Below, in pieces: positions 19,133-26,524 of a DNA stretch of 57,365 nucleotides. The DNA is from Chlamydiia bacterium (lineage in GTDB: Bacteria; Chlamydiota; Chlamydiia; Chlamydiales; Simkaniaceae): assembly GCA_022601645.1 (NCBI GenBank), contig JAJACH010000002.1, forward strand, positions 388,331 through 445,695. The letters are read 5' to 3'. Under the pieces are notes generated by a model, which was not told the DNA's origin, did no database searches, and saw only the letters and a list, made by a program, of their open reading frames with translations. The first letter of the stretch is position 1. Every line of letters starts with the position of its first letter. A program made the position numbers and the translations under genes.

Positions 19133-19513
19133 ATGGAATTCAAAGCAGTCCTTTGCGAACTTGATGCCATGATGAGCTATTTTCGATCAAAGGTTCAAAG
19201 CCAAGACAGCGCCGTACACAAAGCAGAACTCGCGCTTGAAGAAGTACTGGTTAACGTCATCTACCACTCAGGTTCACCCACACTACATCTTGATTGCACC
19301 GTTGATCCTCAAGGCATCACCCTCACCGTCAAAGATAAGGGATCGCCATTCAATCCGCTTGAAGAACGCCAGCATCCCAACGTAGACGCCTCCCTTGAAG
19401 AGCGCGAAGTTGGTGGGCTGGGGCTGTTTTTCATGAAAAAGCTTGTGGATGATGTTTCTTACACACGCCAGGAGCCCTACAATGTCCTCAGCTTCTCCAA
19501 AAAACTTTCTTAG
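19133..19513 (+). CDS. rsbW: RsbW-type anti-sigma factor serine kinase
   Basis: A 126-residue GHKL ATPase. The N box is in L-E-E-V-L-V-N-V-I-Y-H, the G1 box in V-K-D-K-G-S-P-F-N-P, and the G2 box in G-G-L-G-L-F-F-M-K-K. This is the compact RsbW/SpoIIAB form: it phosphorylates an anti-anti-sigma partner and, in Chlamydia, the homologue takes part in partner-switching control of sigma factor or metabolism. It lies in the same place as C. trachomatis rsbW (CT549). No good ribosome-binding site is visible, so translation is probably coupled to lptE 9 bases upstream. Confidence 0.9.
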   Translation: MEFKAVLCELDAMMSYFRSKVQSQDSAVHKAELALEEVLVNVIYHSGSPTLHLDCTVDPQGITLTVKDKGSPFNPLEERQHPNVDASLEEREVGGLGLFFMKKLVDDVSYTRQEPYNVLSFSKKLS

Positions 19514-19672
19514 GGGCGTTTATAGCCACGCAGATACATCCATTATCGAGACCTCCACTTTAATGATCGCGTGCTCGCTTGCTCGCTGTGTTTCGAACAC
19601 AGCTTCACGTCTGCGACAGCGATTCTGCGCGGTCTAAACGCCCCTGCGGCTCGGCTGCTTCGCGCCGACACA
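19513..19672. other. Structured non-coding stretch with flanking inverted repeat
   Basis: A perfect 10-bp inverted repeat (GGGGCGTTTA at 19513-19522, TAAACGCCCC at 19635-19644) encloses 112 bases. Inside is a 7-bp hairpin gctgtgt / acacagc near 19585-19605, and a 5-bp hairpin (tcggc / gccga) follows at about 19650-19670. The left arm begins within the rsbW stop codon. No reading frame here looks coding, and there is no T-run, so it is not a simple intrinsic terminator. It could be a large 3' structure, a small RNA or the remnant of a small element. Confidence 0.5.
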
Positions 19673-19701
19673 ATTCAAAATCAGGGAATTTCTGATGCTT
19701 G

Positions 19702-20130
19702 CTAGGAATTGATTGAGGAGATTGCCTCTTCGTTGTCGATCACTTCTGATAGGAAATGACGGATCAGCTTGAGGACAAGTTTAGGCGTGTTGTAAACACC
19801 TTCGGTGGAAAAAGCGAGTTCAAGGTGAGGCTTGTCTTCGGTGACAAGCGAGATGAGAACAAGTGTCATCGGAAGGTCTTCCGCAAGTTGAGGAACAATC
19901 CAGATCGCAAACTGATGGTTGAAAAGCGTCACTTTTTCACTTGTTTCAATCACATGAAAGTAGTGAGGAAGCGACTCTTCAGTCGTTTGTTCTTCAAACT
20001 CTTCGTAGTTTAACAGGCCGGCTTCTTCAAGAAGTGTAAGGTCGACTTCTATGACCCCTTCAGGGACAAAACTCGGCAGATTAGAAATGAAAGTCTCGAA
20101 AGCTGTGTCTAGCTCTAAGGGGCTTGTCAT
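19702..20130 (-). CDS. Conserved chlamydial hypothetical protein (CT550 position)
   Basis: 142 residues, acidic, no Cys, no signal peptide. It has alternating hydrophobic strands and a C-terminal helix; the overall look (e.g. V-E-V-D-L-T-L-L-E near residue 29) resembles a small alpha/beta chaperone fold such as type III secretion class I chaperones, but this is only an impression. It lies between rsbW and dacF on the opposite strand, where C. trachomatis has CT550. Confidence 0.75.
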   Translation of the reverse strand: MTSPLELDTAFETFISNLPSFVPEGVIEVDLTLLEEAGLLNYEEFEEQTTEESLPHYFHVIETSEKVTLFNHQFAIWIVPQLAEDLPMTLVLISLVTEDKPHLELAFSTEGVYNTPKLVLKLIRHFLSEVIDNEEAISSINS

Positions 20131-20201
20131 ATTCTAACCCATAATCGATTCGAGATATTTAGCACTCCCTTTTTTTTGCTTTTTTTGCTACAAAGGAGTC
20201 T

Positions 20202-21464
20202 ATGTATTTGATTTTGATGGTGTTGCTTTTTTTTCCTCTTGCTGCAAAGCCTTTGAATGTCAGGGTTACAAGTGAAGCGGCGGTCTTAATCAATGCAGAT
20301 AATGGCGCGATCTTGTTTGAAAAAAATGCGGATAAGCAGCTTTTCCCCGCATCGATTACAAAGGTGGCAACGCTTGGGTTGGCGTTAAAGAAGATTGTGA
20401 ATTTGGAGCGGGAGGTGATGTGTCCCCCTCATTTATTAACGATGATGTCGGAGAAGCAAAAGGCTAAACGTGGCTATCAGATTGCTCCTTATTTGCTCGA
20501 GTCTGATGGGACGTCGTATGGGATTAAGAAAGGGGAGATCTTAAAGCTTAAGCATGTCATTTATGGGATGATGTATTGTTCGGGAAATGATGCGTCGAAC
20601 TTGTTGGCGTACCACGCTTCAGGATCTGTTAGTCAGTTTATGAATGAACTGAATTTGGCTTTAAGGGAGCTTGGTTGTACGAATACTAAATTTCACAATC
20701 CACACGGGTTACATCATCCAGAGCACTATTCAACGGCTAGAGATATGGCGTTGATTGCAAGAGAGACCTTTCGCGATAGACGTGGGATAAAATTTTGTTC
20801 GTTAACTCAGCACACTCGACCCAAGACGAATAAGCAAGATGAAAAAGAAATGCGCCCAAAAAACGTTCTTTTAAGGGAGGATTCACCTTATTATTATACG
20901 AAAGCGTTAGGAATGAAGACGGGGTATACGTCCAAAGCGCAGTGCAATTTGGTGGCAATCGCAAAGGATCAGGGACGCACCCTGATTGTGGTGTTGATGA
21001 AAGGGCCGAGTTCAAAAGAGCGAAATGAAGATGCGATTGCCCTTTTTGATGAGGCGTTTAAGGAAGAGAAGAAAGAGCGTGTGCTTTATCGAGCAGATGA
21101 CATGATATTAAAAAAGCAGGTGAAGAAAAAAATTGTGCCGTGTCGTCTACTTCGCGATTGTCATTACAGTTTCTACCCTTCCGAGGAAGTGGAGATTAAA
21201 GGGGCGGTTGAGTGGGTTGATCGGGATAATGCTTTTTCAAAAGCCGGGGAAGTGATTGGGTATTTGCGTGTGTCAACAGTTGACGGGCTTGCGATTGATT
21301 CGGTTCCTATTGTTGCCGAAAAGACGCTTGAAAAGCAGTCCAAGTGGCCCTACGTTAAGGTGATTGTTGCTCTGTTTCTTTTTGGAGCGATTCTCCAAGT
21401 TCTAAGAAAGCTTCTAAAGAAATATTTTCAGGACGCGCTGTCGGATCAATCCCAAGAGAAGTAA
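20202..21464 (+). CDS. dacF: D-alanyl-D-alanine carboxypeptidase (penicillin-binding protein)
   Basis: A 420-residue PBP5/DacF-type enzyme. Motifs: S-I-T-K (SxxK, in F-P-A-S-I-T-K), S-G-N in Y-C-S-G-N-D-A-S-N, and K-T-G in G-M-K-T-G-Y-T-S-K. It has an N-terminal signal (residues 1-15) and a C-terminal hydrophobic segment near residues 376-392 followed by basic residues, so it is membrane-tethered. It trims stem peptides; in Chlamydiae it belongs to the reduced peptidoglycan machinery used in division. AAGGAG lies four bases before the ATG. Its last 110 bases overlap the convergent ksgA. Confidence 0.95.
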   Translation: MYLILMVLLFFPLAAKPLNVRVTSEAAVLINADNGAILFEKNADKQLFPASITKVATLGLALKKIVNLEREVMCPPHLLTMMSEKQKAKRGYQIAPYLLESDGTSYGIKKGEILKLKHVIYGMMYCSGNDASNLLAYHASGSVSQFMNELNLALRELGCTNTKFHNPHGLHHPEHYSTARDMALIARETFRDRRGIKFCSLTQHTRPKTNKQDEKEMRPKNVLLREDSPYYYTKALGMKTGYTSKAQCNLVAIAKDQGRTLIVVLMKGPSSKERNEDAIALFDEAFKEEKKERVLYRADDMILKKQVKKKIVPCRLLRDCHYSFYPSEEVEIKGAVEWVDRDNAFSKAGEVIGYLRVSTVDGLAIDSVPIVAEKTLEKQSKWPYVKVIVALFLFGAILQVLRKLLKKYFQDALSDQSQEK

Positions 21465-22119
21465 GAAGAGTTTCTGAAAAAGAATGGCGCAGCATTTTGC
21501 GCCTGTGATTGAAGGCTTGTCGTACAGCTGTGTGGAAGGCCGGGAAGGGCTTTTTATTTTTGGGGATGAAGGTGACGATGGCGGAGTCAATTTTCGGTCT
21601 TGGGTAGAAGCATTTTGGAGAAATGGTAAAGGCAAAGCTTGGACAGGCGTAGTAGTTAGCAAATAAGGTCAGTGCGCTGTAGTCTTTGGTCCCCTGTTTT
21701 CCGACAACGCGTCTAGCCACTTCTTCTTGCATGAAGAGTGTCATCGGTAAGTTTAAAGGTAAAAGGCGTCCGAGGAAAGGGGAGGTGAGTTGGTAGGGAA
21801 GGTTTGAGATAATCAGGTCAATTTCAGGGAGGTCAACTTCCATCGCATCGCCTTCAATAATGGTGGCTGTGGGAAGCTCCTCTTTCAGGAAAGGGATTAA
21901 GCGCGCGTCTTTTTCGATGGCGGTAAGGATGCCGCCCCGTTTGATGATTTCCTCAGAGAGAGCGCCAAGGCCTGGGCCTATTTCAAGGACCCGTTTTCCT
22001 TCAATGTCTCCAAGCGTATCAATCGTTTTCTTGATCACGTTGAGATCAATCAAAAAGTTTTGCGACAGCGCCTTGATGGGGCAAACCGTTTGCTGAGAGA
22101 CTTCGCTGAGTTTATACAT
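21355..22119 (-). CDS. ksgA: 16S rRNA (adenine1518/1519-N6,N6)-dimethyltransferase
   Basis: 254 residues. The family start L-S-Q-N-F-L-I-D and motif I (L-E-I-G-P-G-L-G-A-L) bind SAM. The catalytic motif is N-L-P-Y in I-S-N-L-P-Y-Q-L, and F-Y-P-R-P-K-I-D-S-A occurs in the C-terminal part. It dimethylates two adenines in helix 45 of 16S rRNA during 30S maturation. The gene starts within the end of the upstream surA-like gene (8-base overlap). Its 3' end runs 110 bases into dacF on the other strand. Confidence 0.96.
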   Translation of the reverse strand: MYKLSEVSQQTVCPIKALSQNFLIDLNVIKKTIDTLGDIEGKRVLEIGPGLGALSEEIIKRGGILTAIEKDARLIPFLKEELPTATIIEGDAMEVDLPEIDLIISNLPYQLTSPFLGRLLPLNLPMTLFMQEEVARRVVGKQGTKDYSALTLFANYYACPSFAFTISPKCFYPRPKIDSAIVTFIPKNKKPFPAFHTAVRQAFNHRRKMLRHSFSETLLTSLGIDPTARPENISLEAFLELGESLQKETEQQSP

Positions 22120-23101
22120 CGATCACAGAGAAAGGCTGGAAGTTCTCAGGAATGGGCGTCTCAATAAATCCAAACTCTTCGCGCATTTTTTTTGAATAAA
22201 CCTTATTTTCTTCGTCCGCTTGTTGTTGCAGCATCGAGCTTTTCAGTTTGTCATGCATATCGTTAAAGACAGGCGCTGATTCTTTGGCAATTTTGTTGAG
22301 TTTAAAAACACGGGTGACAGGTTCACCTGAAGCTCTTGAGACTTCGGAGATAGGGGTGCTGTACTCGCCCTCTTTTAGGGCAGAAAGAATCGTTTTGTGT
22401 TTTTCTGACATGTCTTTGACATCGACAGTCATCGGTTTTGAAACACTGATGGAGCAGGTGGTATCGGTAAGTGTTGTTGGTAAGTCATCAAGTGTTGCTT
22501 TTGCAGAAGAAAGTAGGGAAAGCGCTGTTTCTCCAACCGTTTCAAGGGCATCCTTCGTATCGCCGCGAAGGGTTACAAATTGGTATTCCCACTCTTCTTT
22601 TGGTGGGTGGGAGAGGAGATAGGCGTAGTAGGCGTGTTTTATCGCCTGCGGAGTCACTTTTTGCATCACTTTTGCTTGAACGCCTTGCCAAAGCACGCGT
22701 TGCACAGAAAGATCTTTTTTGAGCATATCCCATGCTTCGTCGTATGAGATATCGAGCTTTTCTAGGGTTGCTAAAATATTTGGACCATAGCGCGACATCA
22801 TTTCCTCGCGGATATCTCCTTCACCGACCACCATTTCACGTTTTTCGGCTCTGAGCATCATGTATTCAGCGTCGATCATCTGATCGAGCGTGTAGCGCCA
22901 GTTGCCCATGTAGAACTGATAGCGCTCTCTTTCGGAATTGACGGTTACATCGTGTTCAAAGAGGAAAAGGTCCATTTTTTTTTGAACATCCATCACAGAA
23001 ATCAAGCGGTTATTGGCTACAGCCAACGGGCGGTTATTAGCTACGACAGATTCGCCGAAAAGAGAGGCGGAGATCATAAGAGATGCAAGTAATTTCTTCA
23101 T
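22112..23101 (-). CDS. Periplasmic SurA/PpiD-like chaperone
   Basis: From ATG 23101 the protein starts M-K-K-L-L-A-S-L-M with a good signal peptide ending near F-G-E-S. The first available ATG (23134) would place eleven extra residues before it. An N-terminal SurA_N-like region follows, with V-A-N-N-R-L-I-S-V-M-D-V and a helical block near residues 30-150. A shorter parvulin-like region follows (E-W-E-Y-Q-F-V-T-L, then E-G-E-Y-S-T-P-I near residue 240). It should help fold outer-membrane proteins in the periplasm; whether the isomerase part is active is unclear. It is co-transcribed with ksgA. Confidence 0.8.
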   Translation of the reverse strand: MKKLLASLMISASLFGESVVANNRPLAVANNRLISVMDVQKKMDLFLFEHDVTVNSERERYQFYMGNWRYTLDQMIDAEYMMLRAEKREMVVGEGDIREEMMSRYGPNILATLEKLDISYDEAWDMLKKDLSVQRVLWQGVQAKVMQKVTPQAIKHAYYAYLLSHPPKEEWEYQFVTLRGDTKDALETVGETALSLLSSAKATLDDLPTTLTDTTCSISVSKPMTVDVKDMSEKHKTILSALKEGEYSTPISEVSRASGEPVTRVFKLNKIAKESAPVFNDMHDKLKSSMLQQQADEENKVYSKKMREEFGFIETPIPENFQPFSVIDV

Positions 23102-23178
23102 ACAAAACAGTGTAGCAAAAATGGCAATTTTCATGTAGAATACTTGCTTTTAACTCAAAAAAATATGGTGAAAAAGTC

Positions 23179-24921
23179 ATGGCAGCAGTCGTTCATTTTA
23201 GAGGAGCATCACAAGAAGGTATAAGTAAGTTTGTTGGAGCAAGCGTAGTTGATCCATCCGTTCAAAGAATTGAAGTCAAAGAACTGCTTGGCGTCACACC
23301 TGTTTGCTTGGAGCCCGGGAGAAGAGGAACCATTTTGCGTTCTCACTATGTCGCAATGCAATCAATGGATGAGATTCGGGACTTCTTTGGAAGTGCAAGT
23401 GGCGTTAAAAAACTCCGAGAAAGAGATGTATGGTTCAATACCCCCGCGCACTATGCCGCACTAGCTGGGAATCGAGAGGCTTTAGAGTTTTTCAAATCGC
23501 TTGATCCCGCCGTCGCTACGAGGCTCAATCACCTCGGTGGAACAGCAGATGATCTACTCGCTCTTGTGTCAGAAAAAACAGCATCCGTTGGACCTTACGG
23601 ATGGCCTCTACTAGAGTGTAATCATGTCGATCCTGAAGAGATGCTCAAATTTTGGTGGTATGTCAGGCCAGGGGACTCTTGTCTTGATGAACCTGAGGGG
23701 TTGAGAGGTGCAGTTGAAGTATGGGAGGGCGGCGCAAGACCATCTCTTGCTGTTGATCGAGTAGACCATGCGGGACGTGTCCTAAAGACAACAGACGCCA
23801 TTCCTTGTGGTGCTGTCGTTGATAAATATTGTGGGGAAATTTACTTTGCGGGATTTTCGGCTATGTATCGGGATTATCCGGAACATCTATTCCGCCAACT
23901 TCCACGTTCTGAGTATTTAGGAATGGCAGAAGACGCCGAGCGAGCTGGATCCCGTGCGGCTCTTGTAGCTGACGGTCTGCCTCTTGTCAAAATGAGTACG
24001 GTACAGGCGAAAGGTGGGCTCCCTTGGGAAATGGTCTTTTGGGCTCAAACAGATGTCCCTCCAGACACATTCCTCACTGCAACCTACGATGCTCATCCCA
24101 TGCGTTTTCTTCCCTCAGTCAACCTTAACCCAGGTCTAACAAGAGATATTATAGATAGGATCGTTGAAAAAATTGGTGCTGGTAACTACACATTCTCCGA
24201 GTTTGAACTACACACACTGCGCTATTTGATGATCACACCAAGACGGCTCATTGAGCTCTTAACAGGCGAAGGACCTCTATCGCTAGAATCGTTTGCAGCA
24301 CTTGTAAGAGTTTATGTTGAATCGCCTCAAATCCGTATGGGAATAGGGCCAGCCCAAAAGGCTTATTACAATTTTGTCTTTAACGGACTCTATCCAATGA
24401 CGCTGTTTTTTATCAGTGTTGAAAATCCCCGTGAGCGGGATTGTTATTGGATAGCGTATTTACACGCGTTTCAAACCTTCCTCGCTAACCTAGAGCCTCT
24501 GTTTTCAGCAGAAGAGGGAAACCCCAGCGCTTACTTTCTGAACTTAGCTGACATCAACCTCCTCGGTCCTGTATTTAAGGCGTTTGCGTCTCAAAATGCG
24601 GGTGTTGATTTGTCCGGACTCTCTCCTGAAACGTTTGCAGGGGTGACCTGCAATTTTTTAGAGTTATCATTGAAAACCCCTGAGCAAGTCGCGGAAAGGC
24701 TTGCTATAGCTTTGGCAGAAACGCCTTTTGCGTTTGATCCAACCCTTCTAATAACTGAAGGGTTTGAGGAGACACGCCCCCCTATCACGGTAAAGGAAGT
24801 GCGTGTGAAAGCAGGCGCTGTATCCAAACCAACTGCCGGAGGGGGCGGAGGCGGAGGCGGAGGTTCCCGAAGAGCTGGAGGAGGGCACAAGAAAAAAGGA
24901 GGAAAGGGGAGGCGTAAATAA
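23179..24921 (+). CDS. Putative ankyrin-SET domain effector with basic Gly-rich tail
   Basis: 580 residues, no signal peptide. Residues 86-130 read as about one and a half ankyrin repeats (N-T-P-A-H-Y-A-A-L-A-G-N). Residues 197-305 resemble the two conserved ends of a SET domain: A-G-R-V-L-K-T-T-D-A-I-P-C-G-A-V-V (like GxGlfAxxdIxxGxxv) and later F-W-A-Q-T-D-V-P-P-D-T-F-L-T-A-T-Y-D (like AxrdIxxGEELtxdY). The NHS motif expected between them is not evident. Residues after 310 form a helical domain. The end has nine Gly in a row, then R/K-rich clusters (SRR, HKKK, KGRRK) resembling a nuclear or nucleic-acid-binding tail. Legionella RomA/LegAS4 combines SET and ankyrin domains, and Chlamydia NUE is a SET effector, so a secreted chromatin-acting effector is inferred. 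Unlike its neighbours, it does not belong to the conserved block. Confidence 0.6.
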   Translation: MAAVVHFRGASQEGISKFVGASVVDPSVQRIEVKELLGVTPVCLEPGRRGTILRSHYVAMQSMDEIRDFFGSASGVKKLRERDVWFNTPAHYAALAGNREALEFFKSLDPAVATRLNHLGGTADDLLALVSEKTASVGPYGWPLLECNHVDPEEMLKFWWYVRPGDSCLDEPEGLRGAVEVWEGGARPSLAVDRVDHAGRVLKTTDAIPCGAVVDKYCGEIYFAGFSAMYRDYPEHLFRQLPRSEYLGMAEDAERAGSRAALVADGLPLVKMSTVQAKGGLPWEMVFWAQTDVPPDTFLTATYDAHPMRFLPSVNLNPGLTRDIIDRIVEKIGAGNYTFSEFELHTLRYLMITPRRLIELLTGEGPLSLESFAALVRVYVESPQIRMGIGPAQKAYYNFVFNGLYPMTLFFISVENPRERDCYWIAYLHAFQTFLANLEPLFSAEEGNPSAYFLNLADINLLGPVFKAFASQNAGVDLSGLSPETFAGVTCNFLELSLKTPEQVAERLAIALAETPFAFDPTLLITEGFEETRPPITVKEVRVKAGAVSKPTAGGGGGGGGGSRRAGGGHKKKGGKGRRK

Positions 24922-24927
24922 GACGTA

Positions 24928-26010
24928 TTAAAGAGAAAAAATCGCGCCGAAAAAACCGTCCATACCACCAGAAATGGGGAGGGTTTTGAAGGGGGGGTGA
25001 ACAAGGGTTAAGCCGTGCTTTTCGAGAAAGTAGGCGACTTGTGCTTCGTTTTCCTCTTCTAAGATCGAACAGGTAGCGTAGACGATGTATTGTTTTGTTG
25101 TTTTAAGCGCCTCATCAAAAATTTCACGTTGTTTTTGGACCAATTCTTCGACCATTTGGTTGGAGAATTTCCACTTAAGATCGGGGTTGCGTCGCAGTGT
25201 TCCCGTACCTGAGCAAGGGGCATCGACAAGCACCCAATCCATCAGTCGTTTCGGGTCATTCCAGGTTTGCGCGTTTTGAATGCCGGCGCGTTTAAAGCGT
25301 TTTTTAGCTTCTAAGAGAACGCGTTCGCGGATGTCATGGATGTAGATTTGCCCTTTACCTTCGAGTTTATGGGCAAAGGCAAGGCTTTTTCCACCAGCGC
25401 CAGCGCAGTAGTCAAGCACATGGTCTCCAGGTTTTGCATCGACTAAGTCTGCAATGAGTTGGCTTGCCTCGTCTTGGATTTCGAAAAGGCCTTCTTTAAA
25501 TTCTGGAAGGGCAAAGAGGTTGACGCGGCCAGGAAGGTAGAATCCATAGGGAGATTGCGGGCAGGGGGTTGATCCTTCGATCCGTTTTAAGACCTTATCG
25601 CGCGTTGTTTTGGCAGGGTTAATGCGGCCGGTTGTTGGTGCTTGTTCGTTTAAGATCTGAGCGATGTGAAGGGCTTTGTCTTCGCCATACGATTTCGTAA
25701 GTGCTTCAAAAAGGGCCTTTGGGAGATTGGCGCGGATATGTGGGGGAATGGCTTTGTCTTTGACGACTTGGGAAAGGTCGAGGTTGAGATCAAGACGCTT
25801 TTCCCAGGTTAAAGGTTTTTTTAAATGATAATCTAAAATGGCTCGGTTTCTGATCAGATGGTAGATTTTTTCCGATATGACACGTCGATCATTCGCCCCA
25901 ATTGCCTTATTTATTTTGAAATAATTCCTTAATAATAAGTCGGCTGGGAGAGCGGTTTCATCGTATTTAGCAAGAATTTGAAGTAAATGGTGTTTCCTAA
26001 ATGCCTTCAT
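24928..26010 (-). CDS. rRNA (cytosine-C5)-methyltransferase, RsmB/Fmu family
   Basis: 360 residues from ATG 26010; an upstream ATG at 26028 adds six. A NusB-like helical N-terminus is followed by a Rossmann methyltransferase: V-L-D-Y-C-A-G-A-G-G-K-S binds SAM, and both family cysteines are present (D-A-P-C-S-G-T-G-T and Y-A-T-C-S-I). The latter is the m5C signature. It corresponds to Chlamydia fmu (CT553). Substrate is most likely 16S rRNA; the exact site is not readable. Confidence 0.9.
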   Translation of the reverse strand: MKAFRKHHLLQILAKYDETALPADLLLRNYFKINKAIGANDRRVISEKIYHLIRNRAILDYHLKKPLTWEKRLDLNLDLSQVVKDKAIPPHIRANLPKALFEALTKSYGEDKALHIAQILNEQAPTTGRINPAKTTRDKVLKRIEGSTPCPQSPYGFYLPGRVNLFALPEFKEGLFEIQDEASQLIADLVDAKPGDHVLDYCAGAGGKSLAFAHKLEGKGQIYIHDIRERVLLEAKKRFKRAGIQNAQTWNDPKRLMDWVLVDAPCSGTGTLRRNPDLKWKFSNQMVEELVQKQREIFDEALKTTKQYIVYATCSILEEENEAQVAYFLEKHGLTLVHPPFKTLPISGGMDGFFGAIFSL

Positions 26011-26044
26011 GCTATGTTTATAAAACATTTACGAATTGTTTGGT

Positions 26045-26524
26045 ATGATCGGTTTCATTGCACGGGTATGTATCTCGCTTTTCTTCGTCATCTCGAGTTT
26101 GAGTCAAATCTTTGATTGGCAAAGCTATGAGCATGAAATAACCATGACGCTTGTTGATTGGCAAGCCTATTTAGATGGGACTGCTTGGGCAAGTAACGCG
26201 ATGCGTTTTTTAATGGGGCATGCCCCTATTTTGCTTGGCGTATCCATCTTTTTACAGCTACTTGGCGGCGTGTTAGTTCTCTTTGGTTGGCGCATGCGGA
26301 TTGGGTTGTTCTTTCTCATTTTGACCAATTTCCCCGAGCTCATGTTAACGCATCCTTTTTGGCTACTAGATGGGGCGCAACGAGATCAAGAGCTCATGCT
26401 CTTTTTGCAGCACTTAGCTATTTTTGGGGGACTGTTAGCGCTTTTTTCCTTTGGGCGAGGAACAATGCGACAACGACGACAGGTGATGGCAATGCCCTCG
26501 TTTAAGGTCCGGGAGGATCTTTGA
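26045..26524 (+). CDS. DoxX-family integral membrane protein
   Basis: About 159 residues with four hydrophobic segments (near residues 3-20, 55-80, 85-105, 120-140), the size and layout of DoxX/DoxD-like proteins. R-V-C-I-S-L-F-F-V-I-S-S-L-S-Q at the start matches the family helix 1. ATG 26045 is chosen; TTG 26036 is in frame three codons upstream. No ribosome-binding site is evident and the divergent rsmB-like gene starts only 35 bases away. The gene end overlaps lnt (TTGA). DoxX proteins are often linked to redox or thiol metabolism, but nothing here fixes the role. Confidence 0.8.
   Translation: MIGFIARVCISLFFVISSLSQIFDWQSYEHEITMTLVDWQAYLDGTAWASNAMRFLMGHAPILLGVSIFLQLLGGVLVLFGWRMRIGLFFLILTNFPELMLTHPFWLLDGAQRDQELMLFLQHLAIFGGLLALFSFGRGTMRQRRQVMAMPSFKVREDL

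Noticed and set aside
19513..19644. Insertion element or MITE bounded by a 10-bp inverted repeat
   Set aside because: No target-site duplication is visible on the flanks, and the left arm lies in the rsbW stop; a structural role fits better.
24591..25004. Pro-rich antisense frame over the end of the SET-like gene
   Set aside because: The Pro run is the complement of the Gly run in the basic tail; nothing else supports it.
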